Below, one piece after another: positions 8,402-15,507 of a stretch of 20,437 bases of DNA. A program made the translations under genes and the position numbers. The DNA is from Palsa-504 sp050010815. GTDB lineage: Bacteria; Actinomycetota; Actinomycetes; Streptosporangiales; Streptosporangiaceae. Position 1 is the stretch's first letter. Each line of letters starts with the position of its first letter. Location: contig JBEKKH010000053.1 in assembly GCA_050010815.1 (NCBI GenBank), positions 1-20,437 of the forward strand, written 5' to 3'. The notes under the pieces were generated by a model. That model made no database searches and was not told the DNA's origin. It was given only the letters and a program-made list of their open reading frames with translations.

Positions 8402-9165
8402 AGCGGCCCCCTTGCGCTCGGATCGGTCCGGGGCCTGAGGATCGAGGTCAGCACGCCCACCGGTCCCGGCCGTTGCACGGTCGCCAGCAGGTGGCCGCCG
8501 GGCACGACCGAGAGGCCGAACGCTCCGGCGGTATGCTGCGCCCAGCCGGCCAGCTGCGGCGGGGTGAGCATCGGGTCGGCGTCGCCGACCACGGCATGAA
8601 GATCCGACTCGATCGCAGGGCCCGGCCGGTACCGGTAGCTGCCGCGCACCCGCAGGTCGGTCCGGATGGTCGCCAGGGCCAGCTCGCGCAGGTCCGGGTC
8701 GTCAGCCACGAGATCGCCCATGCCGGTCTGCCGCAGCAGCTCGTCCGGTTCGTGGTCCGCCGGCTTGCCGTCGGCCCACGCGCTCGGCGGCTCGGCCGAG
8801 GCGGCGATCACCACCTGGGGGCGCCACCCGCGGGGCAGCGCCCGCGCCACCTCGTAGGCGAGCAACGCGCCGAAGCTCTGCCCGTAGAACCCGAAGCACC
8901 CGCCCAGCTGCGGACCGAGCTCGGCGGCCACCGTACGCACCAGCAGGTCGAAGCGGGCAGGCATCGGCTGCGCGCGCCGCCCGCCCCGGGCCGGCATGCG
9001 CAGCGCCCACACCTCCGCGGCCGGGGCCAGGGCATGTGCCAGCGCGGTGAACGCGGTCGCGTCGCCCCCGGCGTGCGGGAAGCAGAACAGCCTGGGCGGC
9101 CGGTGGGCCTGGGGCGCGGGGACCAGCAGCCAGTCGCCCTCGACGCGCGGCCGGACCACGCTCAT
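8380..9165 (-). CDS. Type II (editing) thioesterase
   Basis: This is a 261-residue alpha/beta hydrolase of the size and layout of stand-alone NRPS/PKS thioesterases (GrsT/SrfAD/RifR family). Such enzymes clear wrong or stalled acyl groups from carrier domains; some instead release a carrier-bound building block. Visible signatures: CFPHAGG near 28-34 (oxyanion region), the nucleophile in YGQSFG with Ser97, Asp197 in GDADP, and His225 in GGHLL. The nucleophile elbow is GQSFG rather than the usual GHSMG/GHSFG. The start ATG overlaps the stop of the A-T didomain gene and follows AGGTG. The 3' end overlaps the P450 start by 22 nt. A position between the A-T protein and the P450 suggests it serves that carrier domain, either by editing it or by freeing a hydroxylated residue. 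It is too short and too isolated to be the chain-release domain. Confidence 0.93.
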   Translation of the reverse strand: MSVVRPRVEGDWLLVPAPQAHRPPRLFCFPHAGGDATAFTALAHALAPAAEVWALRMPARGGRRAQPMPARFDLLVRTVAAELGPQLGGCFGFYGQSFGALLAYEVARALPRGWRPQVVIAASAEPPSAWADGKPADHEPDELLRQTGMGDLVADDPDLRELALATIRTDLRVRGSYRYRPGPAIESDLHAVVGDADPMLTPPQLAGWAQHTAGAFGLSVVPGGHLLATVQRPGPVGVLTSILRPRTDPSARGPLWPARSI

Positions 9166-10982
9166 CGCGCACCTGCCCGGCGGCCGACCAGGGCCGGCCT
9201 GGGGGTGGCGCCCGCCTGCGCCGCCTGCCGCACCGTCTCGGTGAAGTCAGCGAGGTCGCGCGCGTCGAGCAGGTGCCGCAGTTGGAGCTCGACGCTCAGC
9301 TGCCGGCGCAGCAGGTGCACCACCCGGAGCGCGGCGAGGCTGTGCCCGCCGAGGCGCAGGAAGTCATCGGCCGGTTCGACCGAGTCCAGCCCGAGGACCT
9401 TGCGCCACGCCTCGGCCACCTGCTCGCCGAGCCGGTCCGCGGCGGCGGCACCAGGGCCGGGACCGGCGCCGCCGGCGGTGCGCGGCGGGTAGGACGGCAA
9501 CGGCAGTGACAGGGCGTGATAATCGACCTTGCCGTTGGCGGAGATCGGCAGCGCAGCCAGGACCGTGACCGTGGCCGGGATCATGTGCGCGGGCAGCATG
9601 CCACGCAGCTCGGCCAGGATCGCCGCGGTGTCTGGCGAGCCGTCGGCACCGGTGACGTAGCCCGCTAGGCGCCGGTCGCCGGGCGCCGCCCCCTCGTGCA
9701 CCGTGACCGCGGCGGCGGCGACCCCCGGGCACCGGGCCAGCGCGCCCTCCACCTCGCCGAGCTCGATCCGGAAGCCGCGCAGCTTGACCTGCCGGTCCAC
9801 CCGTCCGGCGTACTCGAGCACGGCCCCGGAACCGAGCATCCCCCGGTCGCCGGTGCGGTACATCCGCTCACCCGGCCGGCCGAACGGGTCGGCGACGAAG
9901 CGCCCGGCGGTCAGCCCGGGGCGGTCCAGGTAACCGTGAGCGACCTGGGGTCCGGCGACATACAGCTCGCCGGCCTCGCCGGCGGCCACCGGGCGCAGGC
10001 TGTCGTCCAGCAGGTACACCCGCATGCCGGGCAGCGGGCCGCCGAGGTGCGGTCCGCGGCCCTCAATCCAGGCCGCCGTGCAGTCGACCGTGCACTCGGT
10101 CGGGCCGTAGAGGTTGACCGCCTCGATCCCGGCCGACTCGATCTCCTGCCAGGTCCGCGGCGGGACCGGCTCGCCGCCCAGGAACAGCCGCGGCACCGAT
10201 CCGCTGGACAGCGGCTCGCGCAGCAGCTCCCAGTGCGACGGCGTCAGGTCCAGGTCGGTGACACCGTACTCGGCGAGCACCCCGGCCAGCCGGGCCGGAT
10301 CGGAGCGCTGCGCCTCGTCGAGCACCACGAGGGTGTCGCCGCGGCAGACCCGGGCCCACTGCTGGACCGAGGCGTCGAAGGACACGCTCGCGTTCCAGCC
10401 GACGACCCCGGGCTCGGCCCGGTACACACCCGCCGACTCCAGCGCCGCCAGCAGGGCGGCCACGCCGCCGTGGCTGACCTGGACCCCTTTAGGCGTGCCC
10501 GTCGACCCGGAGGTGTAGCTGACGTAGGCCGGGTCCTGCGAGCTCAGGGTGACCTCGGCGGCGCGGGCCGGCCGTGCGGCGAGCGCGGCGCCGACGCCGA
10601 GGGTCTCGATCCACGGCGACAGGCCCGGCGCGCCATCGGGGCCGAGCAGCAACGCCAGGCGAGCGTCCTGCGCCATGAAGGCCAGCCGCCGGGCCGGGTA
10701 CGCCGGGTCCAGCGGCACGTACGCCGCCCCGGCCCGCCACACGCCGAGCAGTGCGACCACGAGCTGCGAGGTCCGGGGCATGCTCACCCCGACCCGGTCG
10801 CCGCGGCCGATCCCCCGGGCGCGCAGGGCGCCGGCCAGCCGGGCGGTGCGGTCCTCGAGCTCGGCGAAACTCAGCTGGCCATCGACGGCCTGCACGGCCG
10901 TCCGTTCCGGCACGGCCAGGGCCGCCCGCCGGAACCGGGTCAGCACGTCCGGCGGCGGGCCGCCGTTCCGTTCGTCACTCAT
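9162..10982 (-). CDS. Free-standing NRPS A-T didomain, Gln-like specificity
   Basis: The protein has 606 residues and would activate one amino acid and load it on its own carrier domain. Domains: A (about 10-490; YTSGSTGTPKG from 156, pocket Asp203, NLYGPTECTVD, YRTGDRG, Lys about 485) and T (LGGHSL, Ser548). The code read by hand is DAQDFGLVDK, which differs at two of ten positions from the published glutamine code DAQDLGVVDK, so Gln or a near relative is likely. There is no C domain; the preceding protein ends in one, so the two together make a complete module. The start is well supported: AGGAG lies 8 nt upstream and ATG overlaps the previous TGA (ATGA). The frame stays open upstream, but that stretch is the C domain gene in another frame. 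The stop overlaps the thioesterase start (ATGA). Tight linkage to a thioesterase and a P450 resembles NovH/NovI and NikP1/NikQ, where the A-T-bound residue is beta-hydroxylated. Whether that applies here is inference. Confidence 0.94.
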   Translation of the reverse strand: MSDERNGGPPPDVLTRFRRAALAVPERTAVQAVDGQLSFAELEDRTARLAGALRARGIGRGDRVGVSMPRTSQLVVALLGVWRAGAAYVPLDPAYPARRLAFMAQDARLALLLGPDGAPGLSPWIETLGVGAALAARPARAAEVTLSSQDPAYVSYTSGSTGTPKGVQVSHGGVAALLAALESAGVYRAEPGVVGWNASVSFDASVQQWARVCRGDTLVVLDEAQRSDPARLAGVLAEYGVTDLDLTPSHWELLREPLSSGSVPRLFLGGEPVPPRTWQEIESAGIEAVNLYGPTECTVDCTAAWIEGRGPHLGGPLPGMRVYLLDDSLRPVAAGEAGELYVAGPQVAHGYLDRPGLTAGRFVADPFGRPGERMYRTGDRGMLGSGAVLEYAGRVDRQVKLRGFRIELGEVEGALARCPGVAAAAVTVHEGAAPGDRRLAGYVTGADGSPDTAAILAELRGMLPAHMIPATVTVLAALPISANGKVDYHALSLPLPSYPPRTAGGAGPGPGAAAADRLGEQVAEAWRKVLGLDSVEPADDFLRLGGHSLAALRVVHLLRRQLSVELQLRHLLDARDLADFTETVRQAAQAGATPRPALVGRRAGAR

Positions 10983-10995
10983 ATCGGCAACTCCT
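10979..10995 (-). promoter_or_regulatory. AGGAG site and ATGA stop/start overlap, translational coupling
   Basis: AGGAG (10991-10995) lies 8 nt before the ATG of the A-T didomain gene. The ATG shares bases with the TGA of the C-A-T-C gene. Coupled translation would help keep equal amounts of the two proteins that together form one module. Confidence 0.7.
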
Positions 10996-13900
10996 GTCTT
11001 GATCGGGTGTCGGCCGGGATGCCATGCCCGCAGGACACGGCCATGTCTTCCAGGGCCCGGGCGTAGGCGTCGATGAACTCGGCGGCGAGCACGTCCGGCA
11101 CCACCGGCCGCTGGTGATCCACGGCCAGCAGCACGCGCTCGGACACCGGGTCCTGGATCAGCGAGGCACCGAACGCGAAGCTGTTCGGCTCGTGGCGCAG
11201 GGTCGGCTCGCAGCCGATCCTGCCGTCCACGATCCGGGCCGAGCTCAGCCGCCCGAGCGCGTGGAAGCGCAGGTAGCCGAACTGGCTGTCGAGCCGGGGG
11301 CGGGCCATCAGCCGGGCTAGCCGGGCGAAGGGCACCCGGCGGTGCGGCATCATCTCCAGCTCCTCCCGGTGCACCGCACGCACCAGGGCGATCGGGTCGT
11401 CGCCGGGTTCGGCGGTCAGCGGCACCGTGTTGAGGAACAGGCCGTAGGCGTCGGCGCCGCCGCCGCGTTCGAGCCGGCCGTTCATCGCCAGACCCGTGGT
11501 GATCCGGCGCCGGCCGGTGATCTGCTGCAGGGCGCGCAGATGGGCGGCCAGCGCCACCGACTTGACCGGCGTGCCCGCGGCGGCGGCGACGGCGCGCAGC
11601 TGCCGCGGCGCCTCGGGGAGGACCCGCTCCAGGATCCGGGGCAGGTCGTCGGCCTTGCTGCCGCCCGGCCACAGCTCGCCGCTGACTCCGTCGAGCTTGC
11701 GCCGCCAGTACCCGAGGGACCGCGGGTCGGCCGCGGCCTCCCGCTCGACCGCCACGAAGTCGCGGAACGTCGAGGATGGCGGCGGCGCGGCGGCGCAGGA
11801 CGCGTCGGCGGCGAGCGCGGCATGCCGTTCCAGCAGCTCGGTGAGCATCGAGGTGAAGCTCCAGCCGTCGAGGATGGCATGGTGCTCCGAGATCGTGAGC
11901 TGGAAGACCCGTTCTTCGAGGCGCTGCACGGTGATCCGGAACAGCGGCGGCTCGAAGAGGTCGAAGGCGGTCCCGCGGTGCCGCTCGAAGGCGGCTCGCA
12001 CCGCTTCGCCGACGGCGGCCGGCCGGACGCCGCGCAGGTCCGCGAACTCGACCGGGACGGGCAGCTCGCCGTGGACGAGTTGCAGCGGCTCGCTGTACCC
12101 GGAGATGTCGAGGCCGGTGCGCAGAACCGCGTGCCGGGCCATCGTGTCGGCGACGGCCCGCCGGAAGGCGCCGGGGTCGAGGCCGGCCCGGATCCGGTAG
12201 CTGTTGACGTTGTGATAGCTGCCGGTCCCTGCGGTCAGCTCCATGTGGAAGACCATGCTCAGCTGCATGGAGACCATCGGATAGGCGTCCACCACGCCGG
12301 GCGGGAGCGCGGCCCGGTCGCCGGGGCCGATCAGGGCGAAGGGCTCGGCGGCGGCGTCCCGGCGAGCGGCCGGCCGGGCCAGTGCCACCAGGCCGGCGAC
12401 GGTGGGGGCACTGAACACGTCGCGAAGTGACACCGCCCAGCCCCGGTCGCTGAGCGCACCGGCCAGCTGGACGGCCCGGATCGAGTCGCCGCCGAGGTGG
12501 AAGAAGTTGTCGTGCACGCCGATCCCGTCCACGCCGAGCAGCTGCGACCAGATCCCGGCGAAAGCCTCCTCCGCCGGGGTGCGCGGCGGGACATGCCCGC
12601 CGGACGCGGCCACCCGGGCGCCCGGAGCCGGCAGGGCAGCGCGGTCCACCTTGCCGTTCACGGTGAGCGGGAGCGCGTCAAGCAACGTGACGTTCGCCGG
12701 GATCATGTAGTCAGGAAGCGAGCGGGCCAGGAATTCACGCACGCCCGCGGGGGCCCGGCCGGTGACGTAGGCCACCAGCCGCTGATCGCGCACGACGACC
12801 ACGCAGGCGTCCACGTCCGGATGCGCGCCGAGCGCGTTCTCGATCTCGCCGAGTTCGATGCGGAACCCGCGCAGCTTGACCTGGAAGTCCGCCCGGCCCA
12901 GGTACTCCAGGCCGCCGTCCGGCCGCCGCCTGGCGACGTCGCCGGACCGGTACATCCGCGCGCCGGGGATCCCCGTGTACGGATCGGCGACGAAGCGCCC
13001 GGCCGTCAGGCCAGGCCGCCCCCAGTAGCCATGGGCCAGGGCACCCCCGCCGATGTACAGCTCACCCGGCACGTCTGCCGGGCACGGCCGCAGCCAGTCG
13101 TCGAGCACCATCGCGGCCAGGTGCGGCATGGCGTCACCGATCAGGCTGCGCTGGAAGCCGCCGGTGCGGGCGGGCAGGTCGAAGGTGGTGACGTGGACAG
13201 TGGTTTCGGTGATCCCGTAGAGGTTGCACAGCCGGGCGCGCGGCCGCGGATCGAGGCCGGACCAGCGCTGGACCACGGCGGGATCAAGCGCCTCGCCGCC
13301 CAGCATGACCCACTTCAGCGCGGGCAGCGCCGTGCGGCGCCTGCGCAGGCTCGGTTCGAGCTGCCGGAGCGCCGAGGGCGTCAGGCAGAGGAAGGACACC
13401 CGCTCGGCGGCGAGCAGCTCGGCGAACTCGTCGGGGGAACGACTGGTCAGGTACGGCACGATCACCAGCCGGCCACCGTGGTGCAAGGCCCCCCACAGTT
13501 CCCAGACGGTCCAGTCGAAGGCGCAGCTGTGGAAAAGGGTCCACACTTCCCCGGGCCCGAAGCCGAAGTGCTCGCGGCCCGCAGCCATCAGCCGGCTCAC
13601 GTGCTCGTGAGCGATCGCCACGCCCTTGGGCCGCCCGGTGGACCCCGAGGTGAAGATGATGTAGGCGACGTCCCCCGGCCGGACGGGAACAGCCGGCCGG
13701 GTCCTCGGCCGGGCGGCGATCTCGTCCGCCCGGCCGGCCAGGTCGTAGCTCTGCCACGGGCCATCCGGCACCGCGCCGGCCCGGTTGGTGACCACGAGCC
13801 CGACGCCGGCGTCGCCGAACACCATCGCCGCGCGGCCCGCCGGCCCGGCCAGGTCGGCCGGCACGTACGCCGCGCCGGCTTTCAGCACGGCGAGCACGCA

Positions 13901-15472
13901 GACAGGGATGTCCGCGGTGCGCTCGAGCAGCAGCCCGACCCGGTCACCGGCCCGCACCCCGGCCGCGATCAGGGCCCGCGCCAGCTGGTTCGCCCGCCCA
14001 TCGAGTTCGGCGTAGGTCACCGACTGATCACCAAGGGTGACGGCGACCACGGAGCCGTGCGCATCGGCCGCATCCTCGAAGATCCGGTGCAGGCAGCGTC
14101 CCTCGGCCGTGGCGGCGGGCCGCGCGGGTCTAGGCGCCGCGACGGGCGTGGTGAGCAGCCGGATCGGGCGGTCGCAGTCCGCCAGGACGGCGGCGAGCAG
14201 CTCGCGCCAGTCCGCGGCCAGCCGGCTAATGGTGTCCGGGTCGAACAGGTCGCGGCTGTACTCGGCCTCGCCACGAAACTCTCCGTCGTCGAAGACGGAC
14301 CAGGTCAAGTCGAACTTCGAGGTGCCAGTGGACCGGACCTGACGGCGCGCCGACGCCCGGCCGAACGGTAGCGGCGCGCGGTCTTCGGCATGCATGCCGA
14401 AGACCACCTGGACCAGCGGCGGATGACCGGCCGTCCGGTCCAGGCCGAGTGCGTCGATGACCTGGTCGAAGGGCAGGTCCAGATGGGCGAAGCCGTCGAT
14501 GGCGACTTCCTGGACGTACCCGAGCAGCTCGCGGAAGGTCATGGTGGCGCGCAGCCGGATCCGCAGCGGCAGCAGGTTGACGAAGTACCCCACCAGGTTT
14601 TCCAGCTCCGGCCGGTCCCTGGTGGTCACCGGCGTGCCGATAACCAGGTCGTCGGTGCCGGCGTGCCGGCCGAGCAGGAGCGCGAAGGCCGCGAGCAGGA
14701 CCATGAAGGGCGTCCCGCCCTCGGCCTCCGCCAGCGCCCTGACCTGCGCGGCGGTGCCAGGGCCCAGGTCGAAAGGCTGGGTGCGGCCGCGGTGGGTGGG
14801 GGTGGCCGGACGCGGCCGGACGCGGGGCAGCTCCAGCAGCGTCGGCGCGCCCGCCAGGTGCTGCTGCCAGTGCGCCAGGTGCTCCTCGAAGGAGGCCGTC
14901 TGCTCCTCGAGGGCGTAGTCGGCGTACTGGGCGGTCAGCTCGGACAGCCCGGCCGGACTGCCACCGGCCAGGGCGTCATAGCTCTTCGACCACTCCCGCT
15001 CGAACACGGCGGCCGACCAGCCGTCCCACACGATGTGATGGATGACGAGCATGACCGTGGTCCGCTCCTCGCGGCGGCGGATCGCGGTCACCCGCAGGAG
15101 CGGCCCGGCGGCCAGGTCGAAGGCCGCCGCCGCGGCCGCGGCCAGGATCTCCGCCGTCCGTTCCGATTGTTCCGGCCCGGACTGCCGCCGCAGGTCGGTC
15201 ACGGTGAACGGGATCGCCATCGTGTCGTGGACGTGCTGGACCAGCCCCTCGCCGTCCAGGGCGAAGGTGGTGCGCAGCGCCTCGTGCCTGACGACCACCG
15301 CGCCGAGGGCCGCCTCGAGCAGCCGCAGGTCGAGCGGGCCGGTGAACTCGAACACCCAGGGGATGCTGCAGGTCGCGGCCTGCGGGGTCCAGCGGTCCAG
15401 GAACCACAGGCCCCGTTGCGGCCCCGAGACCGGTGCGGTCCGGGTGATGCCGCCCGGCGAGATCGGGTTCAT
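10979..15472 (-). CDS. NRPS, C-A-T-C (module 3 plus an orphan condensation domain)
   Basis: The protein has 1497 residues. Domains: C (about 10-430; HHIVWDGWS from 145), A (about 455-950; FTSGSTGRPKG from 607, pocket Asp653, Lys about 941), T (LGGDSI, Ser997), then a second C domain (about 1050-1480; HHAILDGWS from 1197) with nothing behind it. The pocket reads DWWCMGLVHK, and the region NLYGITETTVHVT is typical of threonine-type A domains (published Thr code DFWNIGMVHK). Trp at the second position is unusual, so Thr or a close analogue is an inference. The terminal C domain keeps its catalytic His-His and Asp but differs in lineage from the first (YHNVNSY, SGYSEPLQLVH). It should pass the chain to an acceptor in trans, most simply the A-T protein encoded next. 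The ATG at 15472 is preceded by GAAAGG at a spacing of 9. The in-frame GTG at 15511, which overlaps the previous stop, has no clear ribosome site but is a possible coupled start. The stop codon overlaps the next start. Confidence 0.95.
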   Translation of the reverse strand: MNPISPGGITRTAPVSGPQRGLWFLDRWTPQAATCSIPWVFEFTGPLDLRLLEAALGAVVVRHEALRTTFALDGEGLVQHVHDTMAIPFTVTDLRRQSGPEQSERTAEILAAAAAAAFDLAAGPLLRVTAIRRREERTTVMLVIHHIVWDGWSAAVFEREWSKSYDALAGGSPAGLSELTAQYADYALEEQTASFEEHLAHWQQHLAGAPTLLELPRVRPRPATPTHRGRTQPFDLGPGTAAQVRALAEAEGGTPFMVLLAAFALLLGRHAGTDDLVIGTPVTTRDRPELENLVGYFVNLLPLRIRLRATMTFRELLGYVQEVAIDGFAHLDLPFDQVIDALGLDRTAGHPPLVQVVFGMHAEDRAPLPFGRASARRQVRSTGTSKFDLTWSVFDDGEFRGEAEYSRDLFDPDTISRLAADWRELLAAVLADCDRPIRLLTTPVAAPRPARPAATAEGRCLHRIFEDAADAHGSVVAVTLGDQSVTYAELDGRANQLARALIAAGVRAGDRVGLLLERTADIPVCVLAVLKAGAAYVPADLAGPAGRAAMVFGDAGVGLVVTNRAGAVPDGPWQSYDLAGRADEIAARPRTRPAVPVRPGDVAYIIFTSGSTGRPKGVAIAHEHVSRLMAAGREHFGFGPGEVWTLFHSCAFDWTVWELWGALHHGGRLVIVPYLTSRSPDEFAELLAAERVSFLCLTPSALRQLEPSLRRRRTALPALKWVMLGGEALDPAVVQRWSGLDPRPRARLCNLYGITETTVHVTTFDLPARTGGFQRSLIGDAMPHLAAMVLDDWLRPCPADVPGELYIGGGALAHGYWGRPGLTAGRFVADPYTGIPGARMYRSGDVARRRPDGGLEYLGRADFQVKLRGFRIELGEIENALGAHPDVDACVVVVRDQRLVAYVTGRAPAGVREFLARSLPDYMIPANVTLLDALPLTVNGKVDRAALPAPGARVAASGGHVPPRTPAEEAFAGIWSQLLGVDGIGVHDNFFHLGGDSIRAVQLAGALSDRGWAVSLRDVFSAPTVAGLVALARPAARRDAAAEPFALIGPGDRAALPPGVVDAYPMVSMQLSMVFHMELTAGTGSYHNVNSYRIRAGLDPGAFRRAVADTMARHAVLRTGLDISGYSEPLQLVHGELPVPVEFADLRGVRPAAVGEAVRAAFERHRGTAFDLFEPPLFRITVQRLEERVFQLTISEHHAILDGWSFTSMLTELLERHAALAADASCAAAPPPSSTFRDFVAVEREAAADPRSLGYWRRKLDGVSGELWPGGSKADDLPRILERVLPEAPRQLRAVAAAAGTPVKSVALAAHLRALQQITGRRRITTGLAMNGRLERGGGADAYGLFLNTVPLTAEPGDDPIALVRAVHREELEMMPHRRVPFARLARLMARPRLDSQFGYLRFHALGRLSSARIVDGRIGCEPTLRHEPNSFAFGASLIQDPVSERVLLAVDHQRPVVPDVLAAEFIDAYARALEDMAVSCGHGIPADTRSRQELPI

Positions 15473-15507
15473 CGTCTGCTGCCTTTCGATTCCTTCTGCC
15501 GTACCGG

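Noticed and set aside
10983..11672. N-terminal extension of the A-T didomain frame up to 11672
   Set aside because: This part is the terminal C domain of the previous gene read in another phase. It is Arg/Gly/Ala rich with no domain, and the ATG at 10982 has its own AGGAG.
12497..14371. Long plus-strand open frames, such as this one (624 codons), 24-1673, 17737-19266 and others
   Set aside because: They lie antisense to well-supported NRPS domains, are rich in Arg/Pro/His/Gln with no recognisable domain, and follow from the high-GC codon bias of the real strand.
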